Shown piece by piece: positions 1-11,755 of a stretch of DNA of 64,000 nucleotides. Position 1 is the stretch's first letter, and each line of letters starts with the position of its first letter. The position numbers and the translations under genes are program-made. Under the pieces are notes generated by a model. The model was not told the origin of the DNA and searched no databases. It saw only the letters and a program-made list of their open reading frames with translations. The stretch is from Gibbula magus (Eukaryota; Mollusca; Gastropoda; Trochida; Trochidae): NCBI GenBank assembly GCA_936450465.1, contig OW388300.1, positions 18,179,266 through 18,243,265 of the forward strand, in the 5' to 3' direction.

Positions 1-610
1 GTGAGCGTTTAGTGAATCAATAACATGTTAGGAACATTATCCACTGACGTGAAAGAAGTCAACCCTTTCGGGCGAAAAAGAAAATGAAGTCTTGAAAAAA
101 ATTGCGCATTATAAATATTCATGTTTGAAAGGTCTTGAAAGAAGACGAGGAGACAAAGAAATTAAAGCTACCGAACTTCCTTGTGTGACAGTTTGTTGAC
201 ACGCTGCTGAATACATTGTCCCCCTTCCGCGTTGCCATCACTTGTGATTTTTAACATTTGGGGAAATGACGTCCATTACATTGGTACATTGATAAACACT
301 TGACATATCTTCATCATATTTAACCTAAAGCCAATATTATTTATAAATCAATTAAAAATTTAGAGAAACACAGACATTTTAAAAGACGCTTGATGGACGT
401 AAAATTCTTTATCCGGACATAAGAATTGCAACATTATCCTGCGCTTCAGGAAATACGAAACGTACAAGGGTCTTACATTCCCTGGCACCAGTAGTGATTG
501 TCGATGTTGTAACATCGGCGATCACCGGCAATCAGCGGTATTTTCTTCGGTGAGTGACCTACTTCAATGCGCAGCTGCAGTGAACTCAAGTTTGTTTAAA
601 ATAAAGTTTT
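1..610. other. Unannotated AT-rich sequence
   Basis: I see no open reading frame of note, RNA gene or clear repeat boundary here. A short palindromic stretch of ATCGGCGATCACCGGCAATC type lies near 515-535. Confidence 0.4.
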
Positions 611-960
611 CCGAGGAATAAAATTTGCAAAAAAGTATATTTATCGGGATACGAACTCATATCGTTCGAAGGTTTCCTCGCAATACCGTCTGATAAAAGC
701 TTGCATATTCAGTTAAGCAATCACAAGACCTCTGACAAAAGCTTTCGGTGGGAGAAGCTAGGGGCAGATAACTCCAAACCGCTTTACTTTCGTCTGTTCT
801 GAATGCTTTCAAAACGGAGAGCGTTTAAAAACAATGAGGTGATTGGTTAGCTATTTGACTTTGCTTTGTCTGCGCTAAACACGCACATATACAGGTGTCC
901 TAGGACCTTGTTGCCAGTTCGTATCCCGATATGAACTAATTTGCAGATTTAATTCCTCGG
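611..960. mobile_element. Foldback (MITE-like) element with about 50-bp inverted repeats
   Basis: The left end (from CCGAGGAATAAAATTTGC, near 611) and the reverse complement of the right end (AATTCCTCGG at 960) match for about 50 bp, including the shared core ATCGGGATACGAACT. The roughly 350-bp interior has no ORF, as in a non-autonomous TIR element. The right arm alone is also present at 60974-61022, where a Penelope-like fragment replaces the rest. I could not see a convincing target duplication. Confidence 0.55.
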
Positions 961-1466
961 AACAGGGTCGATTTAATCAGACTAAGTGAATTCTTGGGAG
1001 AAGACAACGATTGTTAATCCTGTTACCCTTTCGTGGAATGTACATATTCCATTAGTGTCAACCCGTTATTTCGTGGTGCTAGGTGACGCAATGCGCCAGT
1101 AACACGAATTGCAACACACCTTTTTAAAAATCTATGTAACTAATATTATGTTAATAGTTTAAAACATGTAATAGCAATACCAACAGTATAATGCCGTCAT
1201 CGGCGATCGCTCTCCTGTCCTCTCATTCGAATACGGCCTCTTATGCTCAAAATTGAGCTCTTTCATTCGACGGCTTCATTCGATGCCAAACGACAGTTTT
1301 CGGCCTAAGGCGATCAGGTTTTTGTGCAATAGCGAAGCGGATAGAATGCAATGATGGAGCAGGATGGCTTTTGGGCAAAAATATATCCAAAAGTGGAAAT
1401 TGTTCATTTCTGAAAGAAAATCACATGTAAAAATCAGTTGATCAAGGTATTTAGCAACTAACTTAA

Positions 1467-1793
1467 AGGGGCAGTAGCACGTTTTTTGCAAGTTTTCCAC
1501 TTATAATGATAGTTTATGTCATTTATGGGCAAAACATCTTATCACACAAACCAATTTTCCGCTGTGGTAAAAACAATGTTGCGTATAAAACAAAAATTAC
1601 ATGGCGGCCATTTTATTGTGAACACATTTTACTATTCCAAACGACAAAAAAGATTCCCATGGCTTTACAGCTCCATGCACACTCATTTTTTACTTGATTA
1701 CTTGAAGAGGGAAGGATGTTTTACTATTGGTGACATTATTTTTCAAATACATTTCATCGACTTGTTTCACCGAAAAAACGTGCTACTGTTCCT
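1467..1793. mobile_element. TTAA-flanked MITE, copy 1
   Basis: The element begins AGGGGCAGTAGCACGTTTTT and ends with the near-perfect inverse, AAAAACGTGCTACTGTTCCT. TTAA lies on both sides (1463-1466 and 1794-1797), and the empty site in the right copy near 61502 has a single CTTAAG. A TTAA duplication is known for piggyBac and Kolobok elements. The interior has no transposase. Related copies are at 30230-30726 and 33667-33994. Superfamily assignment is inference. Confidence 0.85.
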
Positions 1794-2037
1794 TTAAGAT
1801 AGAGTATCCAGAAGAACTGTTTATTATCCTCCTTTCTGAAAAACCTGAAATAAAACACCAACACTGTGATACTATCACCTCCCTTATTCCCGAATTTCAA
1901 AACCTTGGACATTTCTATGAACATGGAAATCACCTTTACGCTTTCACGCTTTCAATGAATCTTCCTATTCAATGCACATCAAAATTACACTTTTTTTTAC
2001 ACATACATATATTCTGTAAATGTTCCCAGCAGGCACA

Positions 2038-2275
2038 AAGACGTCTATTAAACGTCTAAATGACGTCTACTCAAGACGTTGAAAAGACGTCTAAATATAG
2101 GTCTAAAATGAAAGTTTAAAAGACGTTGAAGCCTAGACGTTGTTTAGACGACTAAAGGTAGTCCTGAACTAGACGTATAAAAGACGTCTATAAGACGTTT
2201 AAAAGACATTTATAAGACGTTTAAAAGATGTCTATAGACATTTAAAAGATGTCTATAGACATTTAAAAGATGTCT
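2038..2275 (+). repeat. Left subterminal array of AGACGTCT-type palindromes (element B)
   Basis: Short irregular units of the form AGACGTCTATTAAACGTCTA recur about every 10-25 bp, decaying inward to AAGATGTCTATAGACATTTA. The matching array at the other end (11615-11755) is inverted, so together they extend the TIRs. Such arrays commonly act as transposase binding sites, which is inference here. Confidence 0.75.
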
Positions 2276-2981
2276 CCTTATTACCATGTGACGCTGTCAA
2301 ATTCCACAATAAATTCCGCATTTAAGGCACAATTGCACACATTCTTAATGAAATTGGATATAATGTGGAATATAGCATCTTCTTTAAGATAATTCACATT
2401 TCTAACAAAACAACATTTATTGATTTTGACTTCACTGTAATGTTTTAGAAACAATGGATCATGTTGATTTAATTTAACTTATTTTACAGGTAAGATATGT
2501 GCATTTGTGCCTTAAAAATAAAACAATGTAGTTATTAACAATGAAATAAAACAAGCCATAGCATTTATTATACTAATTTATTCAGTATATCAATCCATAC
2601 TGTAAAGTCTGTTTCACATTGAGGTTATGCCAAAATATTAAACATACCATACATTGTGACAGGAAAAAATACACTTAGATGTTCCCCTAAGGTACACAAC
2701 AGTGTCTTGCAGCTGACAACAAAATAATGTATGAGGTACTGAAATACAATGTGTTTTCGTATTTTTCTATTTGATTGTAGATGAGTCTTTGGTTAACAGA
2801 AAGAAATGGCATACAAATTAAATGTACAATTAAAACGAATAAAATTTGACACCTATAACGTACAAACGTATTCATGTGAATACTCTTAACAAAATAATTA
2901 TAGTTTCCTTTTAGAAAAACGCTGTCGGCATCTTACAGAAGTATTTTAAAAGAATTTGGCCTTGTCATTGAAAACCATGTC

Positions 2982-4522
2982 CTAAATGACCTCCTTCCAG
3001 GTCTTCCTGGTAGTATCTGGAAAACAAATATGTTCAATACTTTATACATTTATCAGGTAAAATCTCAAATATTTTACTTGTATTTGATTATTTAATAGTG
3101 TAAGTATTTAACTTTGGTATATTCTTTATATATTTAGTGGTTTCGTTCACTTACCTTCCGAATCAGTCTGCAAAGGCTCTGTAAAGTAGACCACTCTGCC
3201 AAATTTTCGATCAACTTGAATTCTGGTAGAGAAGCCTTCTGAAGGAGAGGGGAACTTTGAATCACCATCGGTTTTGGGCCGATGAATGGCATCTGGCTTG
3301 TCCTTGACTGTAAAATACATAAATATACGTAATGATGCATTTTCTTAATTCAAATGAAAACAGGCAATCAGAGTACTAAGTGGGTATTGGGAAATTTATT
3401 GTACAATGAAACTTTATTTTCTAACCAATCTTTCATAACAAGATCAGTGTTGAAAATTGTTAAAAGCTTCAACTCATTTATGTTAAGTAATAATTTATTA
3501 ATTTTAAGAAGCAAAAAAGTGAGTGTGGCTCACTAATACTCCCGACCCTTCTTTTACAATCTCTTTGGATCATAATACAATACAATTCTAGTTATTATAT
3601 TATGATGTTACCCTTGTAATTATGCCAAAAGATGGTTATTCTCATGTTGACTGACCGCTGGGAACAGTCCGTCACCACAGTACCTCTGTGACGTCATAAG
3701 CGAATGCGCTACGTCAGACCATTGTTTCATGACGTCAAATCACATCAGTCACTGGTCACAGTGAAATTATGATGTTTAACTCATCTCATGAGTTAGAAAA
3801 ATAATATTTCACTCGTGGCTGAAATATATACTTCTTTTACCTCTGACACCGAATGATATAAACATGGTATATCAAGGAAAGACAGATACCCGTTGGGCTC
3901 TATCTATTAAACCTTTCATACAAGCTTTTGGAATTATCAAAATTTAAAATTTTGGAAGAGAAAACTTCATTTATAAATATGTGAACTGCATGGTTGCGGC
4001 GGTTAATGTGACTGCCCTGAATTTGAAATTGTTCTATATATGCTCAAAGACATAATCATTTATTAAAATATCACATTTTGAAATTTGAATTTATCAAATT
4101 GAAAAAACAACTCTGATTCTGAATCACTTTAACAACATGTGATTAAATTAATAAAACTGTCAAATCAAAAGTACATGTACTTTTTATTTATATATTTATT
4201 TATTTTATTATACTTATGTTACATTTACTGAATTAGATGGTGAATATTCTCTGCAAATGCATGATCATTTTAAAACTGGAATTGCCAAATTTTTATTTTT
4301 TTCGAATTTTTATATTGAAATTTAACATCATGCAAGACAGGATTTTTTTCTTACACTAAATTTGACTTGAGTACATCACAAAATTAAACCAATAATGAAC
4401 CATGTATCTATATATATATATTTTATAGTTATAATAACTTATTTTTACCTCTATGCTTTGTGTTGTCAAATTGGCCTTTGTTTTTCCACTTTCTCATCAG
4501 TTCTTGTAACAAACTGGATTTC
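2982..4522 (-). pseudogene. Three 3' exons of an unrecognised gene carried by element B
   Basis: Three minus-strand exons have good splice sites and matching phases. The first, 4522-4449, has acceptor TTTTGTTTCAG and donor G|GTAAAA. The second, 3307-3155, has acceptor ATTTTACAG and donor GGAAG|GTAAGT. The last, 3016-2982, has acceptor TTGTTTTCCAG and ends in TAG. Joined, they read about 85 codons without a stop, rich in Lys, Arg and Asp, including LLQELMRKWKNKGQ and KFGRVVYFTEPLQTD, and ending KTWKEVI. I do not recognise the family. Phase continuity across both introns supports a real, or recently real, gene. The 5' exons were not located with confidence; a candidate start lies at 7204-7206. 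Confidence 0.5.
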
Positions 4523-6203
4523 CTGAAACAAAACCAAAGAATATATTATGAAATGTCTGACCACCTTTTTCAAAAATGTTACATTACGTTGCTTATATTG
4601 TTGATTATGGTTGAAAGTGTTCATTTCTTCTGTTATCTTCTCATTTTAGACACAAATGTGATTTTACTTAATTTAAAATGATAGTCTATAAAAAAAATAA
4701 TAATTGATTCTCAGTTTGTGTATCGATTGATATGTATACACAATACCAGGTAATGGGTCAGGGACATGATAGATACATAATATTTAATTAATTAATGTTA
4801 TATTTGTAAGCAATGACCTAAAATTACATTGTGTAAATGATCATTAATTGAATGAAAATGTACATAGATATTTGGTTTTAAACATATAAAGTAATGCCAG
4901 ATTGAACTACATGTATATGACTATTTTAATCATTTAGGAAGAACAATTTCCTTCTTTTCTCCGATATTTTTATACACAATTTAAATTATTTGAAAGTAAT
5001 TTCAATAATTTGTTTTCTCTTTTCTGTGATTGGCTGACATAGATCTACAATATGATAAACTACCACGTATATGAATGCAATGTTGGATTATATTTTATAA
5101 TATTAACTCCAATATTGATAATTTTTATATTAAATTCTATTTTTTTAAAAAGAAGGTTTCATCAGCTGTCAGTCTGTCTCAGTCACAGTAGCCATTTTTA
5201 TTCATTTGAACTGACTTTATAAAACAAAAGGTGTAACATGTTCTTAATTCTTTTAAACATTTAGTTAAATATCTGTTATTTCAGCAGGGAGGCACCTTTG
5301 ACAATGGGCCATTCATAGGGCTTTTATTCATTTTCAAAGTTTTAAATGGGCCAATCTCCTTTATAGCAACAGAAACATTTCAAATTTCAATAGGCCATTT
5401 CTTCATCCAATGTGCAAAAAGGCCCATGGCCCCTACCCAATCCCTGTTTCAGGTGGTCTTCCTCTATTGGAATTCAACGTATTTTGAACTCTAAACATAA
5501 CTTTTTAATTGTTACTAAGTCTACATCTTGACATCAAGATTAATGCAAAATGACCGTTCTTACGATAATGGTGATTCAATATTCTTAAATTATAATTCAG
5601 TTTTCTGCAGATTTTAAATATATGTCCGTTCAACATTATGATATATAATAATTGTAAATATTTCAAACTTATGATCTGACAATAAATGTTCATAAGCCTT
5701 AATGTTAATTTCAAAAGTCTGATGGCAATAATCAACACAGTGTGAATGTTGAATGAAAACATTCTTGAATATAATTTTATGAATTTCAATCATGTACATT
5801 TTATCATTAATTCCTTATACTGTATACATATCACTTATACATACTGTTTTGTGTCATTTCAAGATTTTAATTAGTTTAACCAATTATATGACTGTGTGAC
5901 ATAAGCAAATTCATTTGAATTGAATCTAAATTAAAATAATTCATAACTGTGTCGATATTCAAGCTGAGACAGGAAATTTCAATCATTTGTTTACTGAATT
6001 CCATGAAATCTGTGCTGGAACAATCTATTATAGTAAAGGGGGTACAATATATAGTACCAAATAAATTGTGATATAATATTGAAAATGTAAGACTATAATC
6101 ATAGTTATATCTATTGTTTTGTTTACAAAGTATCCAAAACGAAAACTATTATAAATATATAAACAAATGTTCTGAGAAGATGGTTTACTCTCCTTCTCAA
6201 AGT

Positions 6204-6260
<57 letters not shown>

Positions 6261-7083
6261 ATGAACAAATAGGCTGACCCTTTCATGAAGCAAGAACATT
6301 TGCCGTAACTCTCATGCTGTGTTATTGTTTCTGTTTTATTTATTAAGCCGAATTTATCTTATTTATTTATTGATTTTCATATTATCTATGATTAACAAAT
6401 ATTGTCATTACAAAGGGATATTGTCTTTGATTGAATTTAGTAAGCTCAAACTCTAAAAATAGATCGGAAAATCCCATGCCAGTTTTCAATGTAATTATTT
6501 AAATGCAGATCATTCTTAAATATATATGAATGACAATTTTTAAGAGGAATTAATATAATTGTGTGGGAAGTATTTTTCAAAAGTGATTGCCAATAATGTG
6601 ACTGCAATTGTAAACTGCCATTGTCAATGATAATTTTTTTACCACAGTAGCCTAACTGCACACGATTTACTAGTCATGATGCACGCTATGAATTTTTCTC
6701 GGTATCTTTCGAGGTTGGATGGGTTTATTGGAACATCTCGAAGAAATGGCTGGTAATATCAAAATAAAGTTGTATCTTGTAAATTCTTGTTTGAGGACTG
6801 TCAGACAATGGGACTGGGGAGGAAAAATTCAAGGCAGTCCGACAGAAAAGTCTCGGGCAGGCATGCAGGCCGTTATTTCGATAAGTGGCATTTTATTATT
6901 TACTACGTAACATTAGGCCGAGCCTTTATTTCATAAGGCAAAATCCATGTTTTGATTTTGTTTTATGTAGAATCGATGTACACAACGCTACGACAGTTTT
7001 ACTAACGGTCTACATACCGGTAAATGTTGTCGAGAACACGGCGTCACACGGACAATCTCCTCTCATCACTGATCAGGGCTGTT
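4523..7083. other. AT-rich interior of element B
   Basis: This would be intronic or spacer sequence for the minus-strand gene. I see no further exon with clear splice sites. A stretch near 5280-5450 repeats GGGCCATT/GGCCCAT motifs. A very long poly-C run lies at 6206-6260. Confidence 0.4.
6206..6260 (+). repeat. Poly-C homopolymer, about 55 bp
   Basis: An uninterrupted run of C follows AAAGTTG. Tracts of this length are unstable, and their counted length is unreliable in most assemblies. Confidence 0.9.
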
Positions 7084-7206
7084 TCATATTCTTTGAACTT
7101 TGCTAACAGACGATCCTGGGGCTTGTTTCCTCCTCGATGAGAGATGTGGACCAGTTTGTTCGACGTTTGCCATCCGGTTCAATGATTTTGACAGCACTCG
7201 TTTCAT
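7084..7206 (-). CDS. Candidate 5' coding exon in element B
   Basis: A minus-strand ATG at 7206-7204 opens a 40-codon frame beginning MKRVLSKSLNRMANVEQ that is basic and Ser-rich. Its base composition is clearly less AT-rich than its surroundings, as is the upstream GCATGCGC-bearing stretch (7205-7290), as expected for a promoter and first exon. No clear donor site ends it. The link to the exons at 2982-4522 is conjecture. Confidence 0.25.
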   Translation of the reverse strand: MKRVLSKSLNRMANVEQTGPHLSSRRKQAPGSSVSKVQRI

Positions 7207-7448
7207 TGCAGACGACGCAAGTTGTGTTTTACAGCGCATGCGTGAACATACGCAGCGACATCTAGAAGTGTAGGAACAACAACTCTGCACTACACATACG
7301 ATTATCGAACCGGATTGGAGTTCAAATCCCTTCAAAAAGGGAATATTTTTATAATTTTTTAAAGAATAAATCATTTCTTTTACATATTTTTAAAAGAATA
7401 CATTAATACTTTGAGCATGCTTTTTACATTATCCCATGTAGCACAACT

Positions 7449-7603
7449 ACATCGGCCCGACATCGGCCTGACGCTGTTAACATAATCGGCTCGACGTCGG
7501 CGAACTCCATCGGGCCGATGAAGTTTTGCTCATCGGTTCTACATCGGCCCGACGTCGGCATAAAAGTATCGGGCCAGCATCGGCCCTACATCGGCCCGTA
7601 CTT
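7449..7603 (+). repeat. Left subterminal array of element C
   Basis: Repeats of ATCGGCCCGACATCGGCC type occur several times in about 155 bp. The region is GC-rich and palindromic around GACGTC/GGCCGATG cores. The inverted partner is at 10919-11070. Confidence 0.75.
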
Positions 7604-8086
7604 GAATTATTAATTACTTTTTGATAATTAGTAGTATTTTCCTGGAACACACTTCATTATTATTATTATTATAATTTAATCATCAGCGTACCACCTCTTG
7701 AGATCATATTCACATACTTAAGTTAAGTTAAGTATTTTCAAAATTCAGACTTTGAATAATTATAGTTGAAAAAATATCACTTCTACAAGAAATGATGAAT
7801 TTAATTAAGAAAACAACTTTCGTGTGGGAATATATATATACTTAAATGTTAAATTCAAAATATTGACTTTTGCCTATACAGGTGCTACACTATAACATTA
7901 AAAATTCCTATGTGTGTAAATTCAAAATTAAAACCTTAAATAAAACTATTTTTTTGGACAACAATCTTCCAGTCCATTTCATGCTAATTATAATTACAAA
8001 ATAACAAATGGTTTTGTTTTTAACATTTTAATCAGTAAATGACAAAGTAAATGCATCAGGAGTGACATTTGGGTCTTAAAAGTTCA

Positions 8087-9831
8087 TTATTTCCTCCACT
8101 TTGTGAGATTTATGGCATGTTCTATGTCTCTTTCAGAAGTGTGCCTTGTATCCATGTTTTTCTGTACAGCCTCTGAAATAAAGAAAAAGATTTATCAATT
8201 TATATGTAAGGAGATAAATTTACAATAATATGATGTTCTGACCAAGACTACATGGCGATCTAATGGTAGGGACCGCATGATGAGCAAAAGTGTGCCCTCA
8301 GCCCTCCCGTTACAGCTAGGATTCTGAATGATACACTGGCGAAATGTTGGTGAATTCTTAATGAAAAATTCATAAACTCTTCAAGAAGTGTCGTCATGAA
8401 GATTTCATGATTTGTTTATGAGCATAAGTGAGAATATATTTAATTTTATTTCATGAACTAATTGAACACTTCATGAATTAAATTCCCTGAATTGTTCATG
8501 AAGTAAAATTCTCACTTATGTTCATGAACTAGTTCATGGATATACTTCATGAACATTCAATGTTCATGAATTGATATTCATTAATTAGTTTGTGAGGTAA
8601 AATTCTCACTTATGTTCATGAACTAGGTCATGAATTGTACATCATAAACATTGAATGTTCATGAATACATTGGCATTGAATGATTAAGTTCATGAAGTAT
8701 TCATGAATTTCAAATTCAAGATGATCAGAACAATTTACATCTTGAAATGAATTGCTGAAAAGATTAAAAATGTTTAACCATATTTAAATGTAACATTACC
8801 AAACATAACATTCAAATATTCACCATGATGACAACAAATTCTCAGATGTATTAAAATTTAAATAATATTCTTGTCACATTTAACCTATCAGTTTTAGGCT
8901 ATATTAATTGTAAAAGTTCAAGTTGAGTATTATAATAATTCATATCAATAAAAAAAATCTCCATAATACTAAATATTACTGGTTATCGAATATTATAGCA
9001 TAGTTATATGTAAAACCATGATGATCAAACCGATTAAATAGCAGAAGCTGTCACAGTGTCTAGCTGAATCCAATTTAATAATAACCTTTGACCTCTGACC
9101 ACTTTAAATGAAAGTAATTCAATATGGCCATTAACTTTCAGAATACACAATTAGCAATTTTACTTACTGAATGTTAAGTGTAAAGAAACATGTAATTGTA
9201 AATTACAGGATCTAGTCACCAAAATCGGCCATACAGGCTTAATATAATTTGAACATCAAAATCTTCAGTGGCGATGATTACCCCATGACCCCTGACCTAC
9301 AAATACTGTGTGCTTCATTTAGAGGATAAATTCACAGCAGTAGAAAACTTCTAATCAAAGTCTACACATTCTGGATTAATTTACAGAACTAGTTTGGCTT
9401 ATTTCAAAACATTATCTCTAGGCATTCATGATGTTGTATATACTGTTTATGGTCGAATACCATGGATATAGATACATTTTTATACTACTGAAAAATATGA
9501 ACCCGGCTATGTCTGCTCCGTAGTAATAATGAAATATATTTCTTACACATCACATCCAAATCCTATTATGCTGAACTTATTTGTAATCTAAACTTGTTAC
9601 TTTTATTAAATATCAATCTAAAACGAATGAATGACAATTAGGCCTATATGATTTATATATATATACATTAATTTTACTTACTGGAGAGTAACTTCAGCTT
9701 TAGGGCAGAAAACGCCCTCTTCTCCCCCTTCCCCATCCAATTAAGCTGAAGCACCAGTTTTGTCCCACAATGTGGCCCAATGTTTTCCTTGTCGCTTCCT
9801 GGGTGGTTGCCCCGCCTATTACAGCAAGTTT
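8087..9831 (-). pseudogene. DUF4806-domain gene remnant of element C (two 3' exons)
   Basis: The larger exon (9831-9682, minus) follows a GTGCAG acceptor and ends at A|GTAAGT. It starts KLAVIGGATTQEATRKTL and, after a one-base frame slip in its middle, continues LVLQLNWMGKGEKRAFSALK. The final exon (8172-8087), after TTTATTTCAG, joins in phase and reads AVQKNMDTRHTSERDIEHAI to a TAA. The order Gly-Gly-x-Thr..EA.R..L, then QxNWxGKGxKxAF, then an acidic Thr-x-x-Asp-Ile-Glu helix, is what I know from the DUF4806 domain. That domain is of unknown function and frequent in invertebrate and fish proteins. The frameshift marks it as broken. Upstream exons were not found with certainty. Confidence 0.6.
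8390..8715. repeat. TTCATGAA-rich inverted and tandem repeat
   Basis: Palindromic TTCATGAA/GTTCATGAAC motifs occur more than ten times. The unit GTAAAATTCTCACTTATGTT recurs at about 8502 and 8596 (period about 94 bp), and its inverse (CATAAGTGAGAAT) is at 8424-8436, so the region can fold on itself. It lies inside element C. Confidence 0.7.
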
Positions 9832-10596
9832 CTGCACCTTTGAACAACATGTATTAGAAATATACTTGTGATTCATTTTGATTATAAAATTAAATTTGAT
9901 TTATATAAGAAGGCAAACATATACCAACTGCATTGGTTATGTAATGGTATGTTCAGTAAAAAAATTAACAAATAAAATCGTTGACATGAAATCGATTTCA
10001 TTTTAGTGAGGCAAAATAATGAAAATATTGTGGTATTAACTATTATAGTATTAAGACAGATCAACAATAATAATTTAATTTGATGAAAATAATACAGACT
10101 GCTGAGTGTTTATACAAAGTGTTTAATTAGTTGAATTTGCGCGAAGCAACCAATATGACACTTGCAACAATCAAAACAAACAATGAAAGTCAACAACTTG
10201 TACTCAGTGAACTGTAAACAGCTGATAAAATAGTTTTCGAACTCCGCGCAACACTTGTAGGGAGACAACGTCATCTAGCACCGACAATCGCGGAAAGGAG
10301 TTTGACAATGGTTTTGTCGTATATTGTGACAAGTTTTCGCCAAAACCTAAAGTAAATCATACTACATTGTCTACTACAACTACACAATCATGATCCTTAT
10401 ACGATGGATGGAACTAACTATGGAATTTCACCAACAGGCGACAGTCACAAAATAGTGAAAATAGCCTAGTCGTGCCGCTTTCATTTGCGTCATGCATGTA
10501 CGATGTAGAATATGACTGAATGAGTAAGCAATGCTACTTTAGTTAAGATATGATACTGAGTAATTAAAAAACGTTTTTAATAATTTCCTGACTTAC

Positions 10597-10657
10597 CTCA
10601 AGCAGACAATGATAATGTACGTATCCTTGCGAATCGACCTTCAGCGACATCAAACAT
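10597..10657 (-). other. Candidate 5' exon of the element C gene
   Basis: On the minus strand an ATG at 10657-10655 (in CATCGCCATGTTTGATG) leads into a stretch that ends at a good donor, TGAG|GTAAGT (10597). The frame from this ATG meets TGA just before the donor, so this is either an untranslated first exon or a broken one. A TGACGTCA motif lies just upstream. Weak evidence. Confidence 0.25.
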
Positions 10658-10918
10658 GGCGATGATAATGACGTCATCGTTGGATATGACGTCAGAGATA
10701 TTTTTAGCGCGTACATGTATGCAATGCTTCTCCTTGGATCGAAGATTTTTGTTTGAGGAAGTGAAGGAGAAAGTGTCTTCCTAATTTGAGTGTGGAAGAG
10801 GGTTATTTTAGAGACAAGACATAACTTTGGTGCAGGGCTAATACAATAAGTTTGAAAAATCTAAAAACTATCATAAGTTTGTGAAAATATTTCCCAAACT
10901 GAATGTCATTTCACTCAT

Positions 10919-11070
10919 CAGCCCGACGTCGGCCCGATGCAGTTAGCCGATTAAATAGTGCCGATGATGCCAATCGTGGGCCAATGTCGACCCGATGCAG
11001 TTAGCCGATGTAGAACATGTGCCGACGGCGCCGATCCTTAGCCGACGTTGGCACGATGTAGTTGTGCTAG
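10919..11070 (+). repeat. Right subterminal array of element C
   Basis: Units such as CCCGATGCAGTTAGCCGAT recur, with GCCGACG cores, in inverted orientation relative to the array at 7449-7603, followed by the right terminus CTAGCTGGG. Confidence 0.75.
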
Positions 11071-11319
11071 CTGGGATGTCAATTTTTATTCAAAGTTTAA
11101 ACTATATGTAATATAAAATATGTTTTCAAATCTACAAAATATATCGGAAAAGCATTAAAAACAACATACCTTTTTTTAAATTTTACTCAATTAATAATAG
11201 AAAGGTCACCTTATACACACACTTTGAAGAAAACAACAATTCAAGCTGCAATACACAATAACACATCTTGGGACACTGCACATATCAGGGAAACTTTTTA
11301 TCCTTCTATTTCAATCAAT

Positions 11320-11580
11320 CAAGTTTTTACTCATTTCGGTGAGCATCGTGTTTTAGATTTTTTAAAGGCTATACACCTTATTGACAAATTTTAACTTTTC
11401 ATTATCAGCTTTTATTCAACTTGTGATAATACGCTGATGTTTTTCCGGCCTTCGTGTCGTGTTATGTTTTTCAATTGCAATTTTCTTTTTTTAAATTAGG
11501 CAAATAAATTAAATATCTCGCCGCTAATGGCTGCAATACTGCCGAAGCGGCGTTAAACAATAACTCACTCACTCACAATA
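11320..11580 (+). mobile_element. 3' end of a mollusc retroposon with ACTCACTCAC tail
   Basis: The stretch ends CCGAAGCGGCGTTAAACAAT followed by ACTCACTCACTCAC, the same kind of tail seen on the SINEs elsewhere in the window. No tRNA-like head is visible, so it is a 3' fragment of a SINE or LINE. It lies within element B. Confidence 0.5.
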
Positions 11581-11614
11581 ACACATCACAAAATATGAAA
11601 ATGTGCTGGTCGAA

Positions 11615-11755
11615 CTATAGACGTCTATTAGACGTTGAAGTAACATCTAGGATTAAACGTCGAAATGGCTACGTTGAATCAACGTCTAAAAGACGTTGTT
11701 ATACGTCTAAACCAGATATAGACCTCATTTAGACGTCTAATAGACGTCTTGTGCC
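11615..11755 (+). repeat. Right subterminal array of AGACGTCT palindromes (element B)
   Basis: Repeats of AGACGTCTATTAGACGTTGA type lead into the right terminus TTGTGCCTGCTGGG. The array is inverted relative to 2038-2275. Confidence 0.75.

Larger units (their letters stand above)
7433..11075. mobile_element. TIR DNA element C (3.6 kb) nested in element B, AT target duplication
   Basis: The left end CCCATGTAGCACAACTACAT and the inverse of the right end, CCCAGCTAGCACAACTACAT, match and extend into arrays of GCCGACGTCGGC-like units. The flanks are AT (7431-7432) and AT (11076-11077). Termini, 2-bp W-rich duplication and GACGTC-core subterminal arrays parallel element B, so both probably belong to one broad superfamily. 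It carries a minus-strand gene with a DUF4806-like domain. A 2-bp AT duplication is reminiscent of ISL2EU-type elements, but I cannot assign it. Confidence 0.75.
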
